Shown piece by piece: positions 24,190-31,708 of a stretch of DNA of 64,000 bases. Every line of letters begins with the position of its first letter. Positions within the stretch are counted from its first letter, which is position 1. The notes under the pieces were generated by a model, which did no database searches, was not told the DNA's origin, and was given only the letters and a program-made list of their open reading frames with translations. The DNA lies in contig QHSP01000048.1 of assembly GCA_003220495.1 (NCBI GenBank), positions 1 to 64,000 on the forward strand, read 5' to 3'. The position numbers were made by a program, and so were the translations under genes. This stretch comes from Candidatus Rokuibacteriota bacterium. Lineage in GTDB: Bacteria; Methylomirabilota; Methylomirabilia; Rokubacteriales; CSP1-6.

Positions 24190-24387
24190 TTATAGGTAGG
24201 GGACGAGCACCTTGAGCCGGGCCTCGTCCGCCTTGTCGATCAACTTCCCCTTGCGCAGCTTGCGGCGACGCTGCGGATCCTTGCCTTCGAGCTTGTGCTG
24301 CTTCCAGCCGCCGGCGCGCTTGAGCTTGCCCGAGCCCGTGCGCTTGAGCCGCTTCCGCGCCCCGCGCTTCGTCTTCATCTTCGGCAT
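24190..24387 (-). CDS. rpmI: 50S ribosomal protein L35
   Basis: 65-residue basic ribosomal protein with MPKMKTKRGARKRLKRTGSG and LRKGKLIDKADEARLKVLVP. It lies between infC and rplT, the universal order. Confidence 0.96.
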   Translation of the reverse strand: MPKMKTKRGARKRLKRTGSGKLKRAGGWKQHKLEGKDPQRRRKLRKGKLIDKADEARLKVLVPYL

Positions 24388-24417
24388 AAGAATTCCTTTA
24401 TAGGCTCGCCTCGGACG

Positions 24418-24435
24418 GCGGGGCCCCAGCCCCGC
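24418..24435 (-). promoter_or_regulatory. GC hairpin in infC-rpmI spacer
   Basis: GCGGGGC and GCCCCGC with a four-base loop, in the 66-nt spacer just before rpmI. It may belong to an L20-type autoregulatory leader or act as an mRNA processing/stability structure. No U-tract follows, so it is not a terminator. Confidence 0.4.
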
Positions 24436-24453
24436 GACGTCCTGCGGCTCGCT

Positions 24454-24975
24454 TTAGTTATGGGCCTTCGGGCTCAGGATGATGTGCAGCATCCGGCCCT
24501 CGAGCCTCGGATTATTCTCGGGGTTGGCGATGTCCTGCGTCGCCTCGAGCATCTTGTTCAGCATCTTCCAGCCGAGCTCCGTGTGGGCCATCTCACGCCC
24601 TTTGAAGCGCACCGTGACCTTGGCCTTGTGGCCTTCCTCGAGGAAGCGCCGCACGTGCTTCAACTTGAAGTCGAAGTCGTGCTTCTCGGTCTTCGGGCCC
24701 ATCTTGACTTCCTTGACCTGGATCGTCGTCTGCTTCTTGCGCGCTTCCTTGAGCCGCCGGGCCTGCGTGTACTTGTACTTGCCGAAGTCCATGATACGGC
24801 AGACCGGCGGGGACGCCTCGGGCGCGACTTCGACGAGGTCGAACTCTTGCTGGCGGGCCGTCTCGAGAGCCTGGGTGATCGGCATGACGCCGAGCTGCTC
24901 GCCGGTCGCGCTAACCACGCGCACTTCACGGACGCGGATACCTTCGTTGATACGGATGTCCTTGGCTTGGCTGAT
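24454..24975 (-). CDS. infC: translation initiation factor IF-3, ATC start codon
   Basis: IF-3 prevents 30S-50S joining and checks the start codon. From ATC 24975 the protein has 173 residues: (M)SQAKDIRINEGIRVREVRVV, GEQLGVMPITQALETA, EASPPVCRIMDFGKYKYTQA, RFLEEGHKAKVTVRF and the C-terminal LHIILSPKAHN. No ATG, GTG or TTG precedes the conserved RINEGIR segment, while AAGGAG lies 8 nt before this ATC. E. coli infC starts with AUU, and IF-3 discriminates against such codons, giving autoregulation; the same is inferred here. An in-frame GTG at 24924 would cut off the conserved N-terminus. Confidence 0.93.
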   Translation of the reverse strand: MSQAKDIRINEGIRVREVRVVSATGEQLGVMPITQALETARQQEFDLVEVAPEASPPVCRIMDFGKYKYTQARRLKEARKKQTTIQVKEVKMGPKTEKHDFDFKLKHVRRFLEEGHKAKVTVRFKGREMAHTELGWKMLNKMLEATQDIANPENNPRLEGRMLHIILSPKAHN

Positions 24976-25017
24976 AGGCGTGTCTCCTTGTTCTCTAGTG
25001 GGTCACGGGCCGGTCGA

Positions 25018-26802
25018 TCACGAGCGGCCTACGGCGAGGCTGACATCGCGCGAGCCGATCTCGCGGGCGAGGTCGGCGAGCACGCGGTCGAGGGGCACGG
25101 CGCCGAGATCGTCGCCGGTGCGGTGGCGGAGGCTCACGGTGCCGTTCTCGGCCTCGCGCGCGCCGACGACGAGCATGTACGGCACCTTGCGGAGCTGGGC
25201 GTCGCGGATGCGGTAGCCGAGCTTCTCGTTGCGGTCGTCGAGCTCGGCGCGGATGCGCGCCGCGCGCAGGCGGCCGTGCACCGTGCGCGCGTAGTCGATG
25301 TGCTTCTCGCTGATCGGCAACACGCGCGCCTGGACCGGGGCGAGCCAGGTCGGGAACGCCCCGGCGTAGTGCTCGACCAGCACGCCGACGAAGCGCTCGA
25401 ACGAGCCGAAGATCGCGCGATGGATCATGACCGGCCGCTTGGCCTGTCCGTCGCTGTCGATGTACTCGAGCCCGAAGCGATCCGGCTGCTGGAAGTCGAC
25501 CTGGATCGTCGCCACCTGCCAGCGCCGCCCGAGCGCGTCCTGCACGTCGACGTCGATCTTGGGGCCGTAGAACGTCCCGTCGCCCGGATTGAGCTCGAAC
25601 GCGAGGCCGTTGGCGCGCAGCGCGTCCTGAAGGGCCCCCTCCGCCGCCTGCCACTGCTCGTCGGTCCCCAGCGACTTCTCGGGCCGCGTCGAGAGCTTGA
25701 AGAAGGGCTCGAGCATGAAGGTCTTGTACCACTCGCGGACCAGCTCGAGCATCGCGGTGATCTCGTCCTGGATCTGATCCAGCCGGCAGTAGATGTGGGC
25801 GTCGTCCTGCGTGAACTGCCGCACGCGCATGAGGCCGGTCAGGGTGCCCGACCGCTCGTTGCGATGCAGCCGGCCCATGTCCGCGTAGCGCAGCGGCAGG
25901 TCGCGGTACGAGCGCAGGGCGTGGCGATAGACCAGCGTGGACTCCGGGCAGTTCATCGGCTTGAGACTGAAGACCTGCTCCTCGGACTCCACCAGGAACA
26001 TGTTCTCGCGGTAGTGCTCCCAGTGGCCGGACTGCTCCCAGAGCCGCTGGTTGACGAGGATCGGCGTCGAGATCTCCTGATAGCCGCGCGCGTCGAGAAC
26101 CTCGCGGACGAAGCGCTCGAGCTCGCGCACCATCATCCAGCCGTTCGGGAGCCAGAAGGGCGCCCCGGGCGAGACGTCGTGGAAGGCGTAGAGGTCGAGC
26201 TCGCGCCCGAGCTTGCGGTGGTCGCGCTTCTTCGCCTCCTCGAGCCGCCAGAGATGCTTGTCGAGCTCTTCCTGGGTGAGCCAGGCGGTGCCGTAGATGC
26301 GCTGGAGCATCGCGTTGCGCTCGTCCCCGCGCCAGTAGGCGCCCGAGGACGACAGGAGCTTGAAGTGCTTCACGTGGCCCGTCGACGGCACGTGCGGCCC
26401 GCGGCAGAGATCGATGAAGTCACCCTGATGGTAGAGCGACACGCGCGGGGCGTCGATACCCTCCAGGATCTCGACCTTGAAGGGCTCGTTCCGCTCGCGG
26501 AAGAACCGGATCGCCTCCTCGCGCGACATCTCCTGCCGCTCGAAGGGATAGTTCGCCTTCGCGATCTCCCGCATGACCTCCTCGATCTTCAGGAGGTCCT
26601 CCGGCGTGAACGCCTCGGCCTTCGCGAAGTCGTAGTAGAAGCCGTCCTCGATCGAGGGGCCGATCGCGACGCGCACGGCGGGGAAGAGCCGCTTCACCGC
26701 CTGCGCCATGACGTGCGACGTGGAATGACGCAGGGTCGCGAGCGGCGAGGGATCGCAGTCGAAATCGCCGGTCAGCTTGAGGTGACGATCTTCTTCAGAC
26801 AG
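25018..26802 (-). CDS. thrS: threonyl-tRNA synthetase without TGS domain; start uncertain
   Basis: Charges tRNA-Thr. The editing domain (LRHSTSHVMAQAVKRL with HxxxH; MCRGPH-like LCRGPHVPS) and the class II core are intact: KPMNCPES, RVRQFTQDDAHIYC, IHRAIFGSFERF (zinc ligands Cys, His, His), and the anticodon-binding C-terminal domain. The N-terminal TGS domain is absent: in-frame sequence stops at a TGA at 26818-26820, and the tRNA gene ends at 26857. The first ATG (26709) falls after the editing HxxxH, which would remove it. No GTG or TTG is available upstream, so translation probably begins at CTG 26802 or CTG 26817. About 594 residues against a usual 640. Confidence 0.9.
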   Translation of the reverse strand: MSEEDRHLKLTGDFDCDPSPLATLRHSTSHVMAQAVKRLFPAVRVAIGPSIEDGFYYDFAKAEAFTPEDLLKIEEVMREIAKANYPFERQEMSREEAIRFFRERNEPFKVEILEGIDAPRVSLYHQGDFIDLCRGPHVPSTGHVKHFKLLSSSGAYWRGDERNAMLQRIYGTAWLTQEELDKHLWRLEEAKKRDHRKLGRELDLYAFHDVSPGAPFWLPNGWMMVRELERFVREVLDARGYQEISTPILVNQRLWEQSGHWEHYRENMFLVESEEQVFSLKPMNCPESTLVYRHALRSYRDLPLRYADMGRLHRNERSGTLTGLMRVRQFTQDDAHIYCRLDQIQDEITAMLELVREWYKTFMLEPFFKLSTRPEKSLGTDEQWQAAEGALQDALRANGLAFELNPGDGTFYGPKIDVDVQDALGRRWQVATIQVDFQQPDRFGLEYIDSDGQAKRPVMIHRAIFGSFERFVGVLVEHYAGAFPTWLAPVQARVLPISEKHIDYARTVHGRLRAARIRAELDDRNEKLGYRIRDAQLRKVPYMLVVGAREAENGTVSLRHRTGDDLGAVPLDRVLADLAREIGSRDVSLAVGRS

Positions 26803-26818
26803 TGGTGCGCTCGTCAGT

Positions 26819-26840
26819 CAGTACGCGTCCAGTACGCGTC
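26819..26840. repeat. tandem 11-bp repeat before thrS
   Basis: CAGTACGCGTC occurs twice head to tail between the tRNA-Val gene and thrS. It might come from slippage or be a protein site in the thrS leader. Confidence 0.6.
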
Positions 26841-26856
26841 GTGCGCGACTATAAAG

Positions 26857-26931
26857 TGGTAGGCTCGGGCGGTTTCGAACCGCCGACCTCCTCTGCGTCA
26901 GAGAGGCGCTCTCCCACTGAGCTACGAGCCT
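26857..26931 (-). tRNA. tRNA-Val (anticodon GAC)
   Basis: 75 nt with encoded CCA. Acceptor arm AGGCTCG/CGAGCCT (7 bp), D arm GCTC...GAGC, anticodon stem CCTCT/AGAGG with loop CTGACGC (anticodon GAC), T arm GGCGG/CCGCC with loop TTCGAAA, discriminator A. It reads Val codons GUC/GUU. Same strand as thrS and could share a transcript with it. Confidence 0.95.
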
Positions 26932-27003
26932 ATCCAGAGTGACGCTCATGCTACATGCGACGCGGCGAGGCTGTCAAGGCAAGGTCCCGGAATTACGAGC
27001 GTT

Positions 27004-28005
27004 TCAACGAAGGATGTTGGTGAGCGAGCTCTCGACCAGCACGTACTGGAACGCCGCCACGATCTTCACGCCCGAGCTGCCAGATTTCGCCGTCGCCATG
27101 AGCGACGCCGGAACGGGCGGAAACGGCTGGGCGAGCCGGATCGCGTTCGCCGCGTAGTCGTCGTAGACCGCGTAGCCCGACTGTTGCGCCACTTCGAGCA
27201 TGGGAACGCGCCCGTCCTTCAGGATGCCGAACACGATCACGAGACGGGCCGACTTGTAGTCGCAGTGGCCGGTCGCGATGTCCTTGATGCAGGGATAGCC
27301 CCACTTCTCCTTGATCATCCGCCGCACGCGCTCGAGGTAGTCGTTGTATTTCGGATCGCTGGAGTCGAGCGGAATCGGCTCGCCTTCGATCCCGGCCCAG
27401 CCCTCGCCCGAGCCGCCGGCGCCACCCGGTCCGCCTCGACGCAGCGCGGTTCGGCTGTCGACCAGGGGTGGTTGCGGTGGGACCGTCGCCACCCTGGGCT
27501 GCGGCGGGCTCGCCTCGCGCGGCGGCGTTTCGGGAGCGCGCGCCGGCTCGTTGACCATCGGCTCGGCGGCCGTCGGGGGCGGCGTCGGAGCCTGGAGCCC
27601 GTCGGGCGCGGGCGGCTCGGGCGTGGCCGGCCGGGCCGGCGGGCTCACGGCAGCCGTCTGCTCGGGAGCGCGTGGCTGCTGGGGCGCGCGGGCTTCCCGT
27701 GGGCTCGGCCGGGGTGGGCTCGGGGCCAATCTGGGTTGCGGCTGGGCCTTGACCGCCGGCGGCGCGGGCGGCGTCGCCATGGCCTTCGGCGCCGAGGCGG
27801 GCGCAGCCGGGGCTCCCCGCTGCGCCAGCTCGTCGGCCTGCGGGAGCTCGACGAAGAGCGGCTCGCCCCGCTTCATCGCGGGCGTATTTGCGGGCGGCCG
27901 TACGAGAAGCGCCACGGCCAGCAAAAGAAGGTGAAAACCGACCGAGACCCCGACGGCGACGGCAAGCGGACTCTGGCTCACGCGCCTGGGGGAATGCACA
28001 CGCAT
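27004..28005 (-). CDS. TonB family energy-transducing protein
   Basis: Carries inner-membrane proton-motive energy to outer-membrane receptors, by family. 333 residues: N-terminal membrane anchor (VSVGFHLLLLAVALLV), a long Pro/Ala-rich periplasmic spacer (about residues 45-200) and a C-terminal TonB-like domain (YLERVRRMIKEKWGYP, ARLVIVFGILKDGRVPMLEV, AANAIRLAQPFPPVP). The start may be ATG 28005 or TTG 28014; the TTG lies inside a TATAAT box, so ATG is preferred. No exbB/exbD in the window. TolA-like use is an alternative. Confidence 0.83.
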   Translation of the reverse strand: MRVHSPRRVSQSPLAVAVGVSVGFHLLLLAVALLVRPPANTPAMKRGEPLFVELPQADELAQRGAPAAPASAPKAMATPPAPPAVKAQPQPRLAPSPPRPSPREARAPQQPRAPEQTAAVSPPARPATPEPPAPDGLQAPTPPPTAAEPMVNEPARAPETPPREASPPQPRVATVPPQPPLVDSRTALRRGGPGGAGGSGEGWAGIEGEPIPLDSSDPKYNDYLERVRRMIKEKWGYPCIKDIATGHCDYKSARLVIVFGILKDGRVPMLEVAQQSGYAVYDDYAANAIRLAQPFPPVPASLMATAKSGSSGVKIVAAFQYVLVESSLTNILR

Positions 28006-28013
28006 CTCCGGCA

Positions 28014-28019
28014 ATTATA
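28014..28019 (-). promoter_or_regulatory. TATAAT box directly before the TonB-like ORF
   Basis: A perfect TATAAT ends 8 nt before the ATG at 28005, so RNA would begin within a base or two of the start codon. This suggests a leaderless transcript. No good -35 is seen, so it may be a chance match. Confidence 0.4.
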
Positions 28020-28034
28020 GCCCCTGGGCGCCTG

Positions 28035-29051
28035 CTAGAGGTCCCGGTCCATCGCCCTGGCGACCTTGCGCGCGCGCTGCATCAGCGCGGCGAAGCGCTC
28101 GGGCTTGAGCGACTGAGGGCCGTCGGACAGCGCATCCTCGGGGCGCGGATGGACCTCGATGATCAGTCCGTCGGCGCCCGCCGCGATCCCGGCCATCGCC
28201 ATCGCCTCCACGAACTCCCAGTGGCCCGTCCCGTGGCTCGGATCGACCAGGATGGGCAAGTGCGAGAGCTTCTTGACCGCGGGCACCGCGTTGAGGTCGA
28301 GCGTGAACCGCGTCGAGGCCTCGAACGTCCGGATCCCGCGCTCGCAGAGGATGACGTTCGGATTGCCGCGCGCCAGCACGTACTCCGCCGACAGCAGCCA
28401 CTCCTGGATCGTGGTCGCCATCCCTCGCTTGAGGAGGACAGGCTTGCCGGCGTCGCCCACCCGCCGCAGCAGGGGGAAGTTCTGCACGTTGCGAGCGCCG
28501 ATTTGTAGGATATCGGCGTGCTCCGCGACGAGATCGACCTTGTCGGGCTCCATGACCTCGGTGACGATCGGCAGCCCGGTCTCCCGCCTCGCCTCCGCCA
28601 GGAGCTTCAGCCCATCGTCCTCGAGGCCCTGGAAGGCGTAGGGCGAGGTGCGCGGCTTGAAGGCTCCGCCGCGCAGGATGTGCGCGCCCGCGGCCTTCAC
28701 CTTCTCGGCGGCCTCGAGCAGCTGCAGTCGTGACTCGACGGAGCACGGCCCCGCCATGACGACGAGCGACTTGCCGCCAATCGTGACGTCACCGACGCGG
28801 ATCTCGGTCGGCTCGCCGCGAACCTCGCGGCTGGCGAGCTTGTAGGGCTTGAGGATCGGCGTGACGGACTCGACGCACTCGAGGGACTCCAGGCTGCGCA
28901 GCGCGTCCTTGCCGCGATCGTCGCCGACGGCGCCGATCACGGTGCGTAGCGCGCCGCGGATCGTGTGGGGGCTGTAGCCCATCGCGGAGATGCGATGACA
29001 CACATCCTCGACCTGCGCGTCCGAGGCTCCCGACTTCAGCACGATGATCAT
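28035..29051 (-). CDS. aroF: 3-deoxy-7-phosphoheptulonate (DAHP) synthase
   Basis: First step of the shikimate pathway: phosphoenolpyruvate plus erythrose 4-phosphate to DAHP. 338 residues with an N-terminal ferredoxin-like regulatory domain ([20 protein letters not shown], to about residue 70) and a type I-beta barrel: [60 protein letters not shown]. The extra N-terminal domain is the Thermotoga-type arrangement, usually feedback-controlled by Tyr or Phe. No ribosome site is visible before the ATG; instead a tandem structured repeat ends 9 nt upstream. Confidence 0.95.
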   Translation of the reverse strand: MIIVLKSGASDAQVEDVCHRISAMGYSPHTIRGALRTVIGAVGDDRGKDALRSLESLECVESVTPILKPYKLASREVRGEPTEIRVGDVTIGGKSLVVMAGPCSVESRLQLLEAAEKVKAAGAHILRGGAFKPRTSPYAFQGLEDDGLKLLAEARRETGLPIVTEVMEPDKVDLVAEHADILQIGARNVQNFPLLRRVGDAGKPVLLKRGMATTIQEWLLSAEYVLARGNPNVILCERGIRTFEASTRFTLDLNAVPAVKKLSHLPILVDPSHGTGHWEFVEAMAMAGIAAGADGLIIEVHPRPEDALSDGPQSLKPERFAALMQRARKVARAMDRDL

Positions 29052-29060
29052 GACTAGGCT

Positions 29061-29140
29061 GTTGTAGCGGGTGCGTTTGAGGCCGGCTCACACCGAGGGT
29101 GGCCTGAGATAGGCGCGACCCGGCTCCGCTCGCCCGCTCC
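29061..29140 (-). repeat. 80-nt structured repeat, copy next to aroF start
   Basis: One of two nearly identical 80-nt units, 109 nt apart, in the aroF leader. Each can fold with AGCGGG/CCCGCT closing the ends and AGGCC/GGCCT inside. This copy ends 9 nt before the aroF ATG, where a ribosome site should be. Between the copies is a GAGCCGT/ACGGCTC hairpin (about 29144-29165). No known riboswitch was recognised. It could be a cis-acting RNA, or a repeat family copied locally. Confidence 0.8.
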
Positions 29141-29169
29141 TTTCCGAGCCGTTTTCTCACGGCTCTGTT

Positions 29170-29249
29170 GTTGTAGCGGGTGCGTTTGAGGCCGACTCAC
29201 ACCGAGGGTGGCCTGAGATAGGCGCGACCCGGCTCCGCTCGCCCGCTCC
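29170..29249 (-). repeat. 80-nt structured repeat, distal copy in aroF leader
   Basis: Second copy of the unit at 29061-29140, differing at one position (GGCCGA for GGCCGG on the plus strand). The near identity implies recent duplication or selection on both copies. Of the long gap 29052-29543, the repeats take 29061-29249, hairpins and a terminator take 29347-29421, and nothing was recognised in 29250-29346 and 29422-29543. Confidence 0.8.
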
Positions 29250-29346
29250 GTCCGCTGTCCCGAGGTCCCCTGGCTATCCTCCCGCTCTCTGTCGGCGGTG
29301 CTTCTGGCTTCTGCGCCCGATCGTTTCTACACGCTGTCGGGTCGGT

Positions 29347-29380
29347 AAAAAAGAAAAGGCCGCGGGGAGAGCCCGCGGCC
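29347..29380 (-). terminator. intrinsic terminator downstream of TVP38-type gene
   Basis: Minus-strand stem GGCCGCGGG/CCCGCGGCC (9 bp, loop CTCTC) followed by TTTTCTTTTTT. It closes transcription from the amidase-TVP38 genes and makes the aroF leader downstream of it a separate unit. Confidence 0.88.
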
Positions 29381-29394
29381 TGGAGTCGATCGGC

Positions 29395-29421
29395 GCCGCG
29401 GGCTTTCGGTCCGCCCGCGGC
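29395..29421. repeat. second hairpin sharing stem sequence with the terminator
   Basis: GCCGCGGGC/GCCCGCGGC with a 9-nt loop. Its arms are almost the same as the terminator arms, so the two hairpins can swap partners. This could allow antitermination, or only reflect sequence duplication. Confidence 0.6.
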
Positions 29422-29543
29422 CCCTGCTTATCTCAAGTCAGAGCGCCTGGGCGGACCTCGCCGAAGAAGTAAAAGTAGAAGCCGAAGTGCCGCGTCGAAG
29501 CGCTCATAGCGTGTCGGGAGTCTATCGGGCGCCGGAACGGCCG

Positions 29544-30263
29544 TCAAGGGCTTTCTGGCCGCTGCTCCTGCTCGGTCGGCGGCTTGTGGAACCGCTTGAG
29601 GATGCGATCGCGATGGTAGTAGAGCGGCAGGCAGAGCGCGACCACGACCGCCATGAACGCGATCGCGTAGATGTACTGCTGCTCGGCCACGTGCGCGCCG
29701 AAGTACGACGAGATCCACGTGCCCGGAATCCGCGCCACCGTCGAGACGACCGCGAACAACCAGAAGGGCATCGGGCTGATCCCGAACAGGTACGAGACGA
29801 TGTCCTTCGGGAAGCCGGGGATCAGGTACAAGATGAAGCAGATGATGGCGCCTTCCGCTTCGAGGATGAAATTCATCTGATTCCAGTGGTGCACGCTGAG
29901 CCACGGCCGCACGAGCGGTTCGCCCCACTTCCGTCCCACCCAGAAGCAGAACAGGGTCCCGACCGTCAGGCCGATCGTCGAGTAGATGAGCCCGAGCCAG
30001 GTGCCGAAGAGCGCGCCGCCCACCGGCCCGGTAATCTCGCCGGGGATCGGCGAGATGATGACCTGGAGCGCCTGGATCGCGATGAAGACCAACGGCGCCA
30101 TCCAGCCCCACGAGCGGACCGTTTCCTTGAGGAACTTCTTGTCCTGATAGAGGCGGACCGTGAACCGGATGATCGCAGCGTCGGCGGCCACGAGCCAGAT
30201 GACGATCGCCAGCAGCGCCAACAGCACCGCCGTGACGATCGCCCATCGAGCGCGGTCAGTCAT
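29544..30263 (-). CDS. TVP38/TMEM64 (VTT domain) membrane protein
   Basis: Integral membrane protein of the DedA/VTT group, thought to act in lipid movement or membrane homeostasis. 239 residues with an N-terminal span, then the family core: ISPIPGEITGPVGGALFGTW (the P-E-x-x-G re-entrant region), FCFWVGRKWGEP, LYLIPGFPKDIVSYLFGIS and PGTWISSYFG. Follows the amidase by 18 nt and ends before the terminator at 29347-29380. Confidence 0.86.
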   Translation of the reverse strand: MTDRARWAIVTAVLLALLAIVIWLVAADAAIIRFTVRLYQDKKFLKETVRSWGWMAPLVFIAIQALQVIISPIPGEITGPVGGALFGTWLGLIYSTIGLTVGTLFCFWVGRKWGEPLVRPWLSVHHWNQMNFILEAEGAIICFILYLIPGFPKDIVSYLFGISPMPFWLFAVVSTVARIPGTWISSYFGAHVAEQQYIYAIAFMAVVVALCLPLYYHRDRILKRFHKPPTEQEQRPESP

Positions 30264-30281
30264 CGGCGATGGAGCGCAGTC

Positions 30282-31679
30282 TCAAATGGCCGGACGGCGA
30301 TCCCTCCAGGGCGACGCCGCCTCGAAGGCGGCCGACGCGGCGAGCACTGTGCCATCGGCGTGGCGGCGCCCGACGATCTGCAGACCGACCGGAAGGCCTT
30401 CGTCGGTCCATCCGGCGGGCACGCTCGCCGCGGGTTGGCCCGTCAGGTTGAACGGATAGGTGAACGGCATCCAGCCGAGCACCGAGACGTCCTGCCCGGC
30501 GATCTCGCGCGGCGGGTGCGCGCCCGCGGCGAACGGGAGCGTCGCCACCGTCGGCATGAGCAACACGTCGAAGCGCTCGAGGAACGTCTGCGCCTCACGC
30601 CAGTATTCCTCGACGCGCGCGACAGCGCGCAGGTAGTCGCGCGCGCTGACCGCGCCGCCGCGGCGGATGAACCGCACGAGCGAGGCATCCATGTGCGGCT
30701 CGGCGTCGGGTAGCCGATCGGACCAGGCGGCGTAGAACTGCGCGGCGATCATCGTCGCGAAGATCTCCTCGGGGTTCTCCCATCCGGGATTGACGACCTC
30801 GACGTGACAGCCGAGCGTCTCGAACGTGCCCGCGGCGTTCTCGCAAACCGCCAAAATCTTTGGATCCACCGCGGCGTAGCCGAGATCGGGCGTCCACGCC
30901 ACGTGCAGTCCCTTCACCTCGCCGTCACACGCCTCGAGGAACGAGCCGACCTCGCGCGGCAGCGAGCCGCGGTCGCGGTCGTCGCCGCCGGCCACGACGT
31001 CGAGCACCGCCGCCGCGTCGCGAACCGTGCGCGTGATCGGCCCGACGTGATTGACGCGCTCGAAACCGCCAAACACCGCGCGGTCCGGGACACGGCCGAA
31101 CGAAGGCTTGAGGCCATAGAGACCGCAGAACGCCGCCGGGATACGGATCGAGCCGCCGGCGTCGCTCCCGAGCGCGATCGGTCCCACGCCGCTCGCCACC
31201 GCGGCCGCGCCGCCGCCGCTCGAGCCGCCGGGCGTCAAGGTCGGATCCCAGGGATTGCGCGTGACGCCGAAGAGCGGACACTCGGTGAACGCCTTGTGGC
31301 CGAACTCGGACGTGTTGGTCTTGCCGAGGAGAACCGTTCCGGCGGCCTTCAGCCGACCGACCGCAAGCGCGTCCTCGTCGGGCACGAAGTCGGCGAAGAG
31401 CCGCGAGCCGCCCGTGGTCACGAGCCCGCGCGTCGGCAAGACGTCTTTGACCGACAGGGGCACGCCGTGGAGCGGGCCGATCGGCTCGCCCTTCATCACG
31501 GCGATCTCCGCCTCGCGCGCGGCGACTCGCGCGACGTCGGCCGTCACCAGGCAGAACGCGTTGAGCGCGGGGTTGACCGCGTCGAGCCTGGCCAGGATTG
31601 CGTCGAGCACCTCGAGGGGCTTGACCGCTTTACGCCGGACGAGATCGGCGATCTCGAGCGCGGAGAGCCACGTCTCCAT
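30282..31679 (-). CDS. amidase signature enzyme
   Basis: Hydrolyses an amide, substrate unknown. 465 residues from ATG 31679 with the Ser-cisSer-Lys triad: Lys in GVPLSVKDVL, cis-Ser in TPGGSSGGGAAAV and nucleophile in LGSDAGGSIRIP. It is not GatA by context: no gatB/gatC nearby. The start sits only 12 nt from a candidate -10, so the mRNA may be nearly leaderless. Divergent from the unknown 392-residue protein. Confidence 0.88.
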   Translation of the reverse strand: METWLSALEIADLVRRKAVKPLEVLDAILARLDAVNPALNAFCLVTADVARVAAREAEIAVMKGEPIGPLHGVPLSVKDVLPTRGLVTTGGSRLFADFVPDEDALAVGRLKAAGTVLLGKTNTSEFGHKAFTECPLFGVTRNPWDPTLTPGGSSGGGAAAVASGVGPIALGSDAGGSIRIPAAFCGLYGLKPSFGRVPDRAVFGGFERVNHVGPITRTVRDAAAVLDVVAGGDDRDRGSLPREVGSFLEACDGEVKGLHVAWTPDLGYAAVDPKILAVCENAAGTFETLGCHVEVVNPGWENPEEIFATMIAAQFYAAWSDRLPDAEPHMDASLVRFIRRGGAVSARDYLRAVARVEEYWREAQTFLERFDVLLMPTVATLPFAAGAHPPREIAGQDVSVLGWMPFTYPFNLTGQPAASVPAGWTDEGLPVGLQIVGRRHADGTVLAASAAFEAASPWRDRRPAI

Positions 31680-31690
31680 TGACAAAACGC

Positions 31691-31700
31691 ATTGTATCAT
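31691..31700. promoter_or_regulatory. overlapping divergent -10 elements
   Basis: ATTGTATCAT reads TATCAT on the plus strand (31695-31700, RNA start near 31707, GTG at 31709) and TACAAT on the minus strand (31696-31691, RNA start near 31684, ATG at 31679). One ten-base element could therefore serve both genes with almost no leader. No convincing -35 on either strand. Confidence 0.4.
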
Positions 31701-31708
31701 TGCGCTTC

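Noticed and set aside
26709-26709. ATG as thrS start
   Set aside because: It would remove the conserved HSTSH editing motif just upstream.
29061-29249. Direct repeats as a CRISPR array
   Set aside because: Only two units of 80 nt, spacer with its own hairpin, no cas genes.
31679-31708. TTG start for the unknown protein
   Set aside because: Overlaps the divergent amidase ATG and its promoter; GTG 31709 is simpler.
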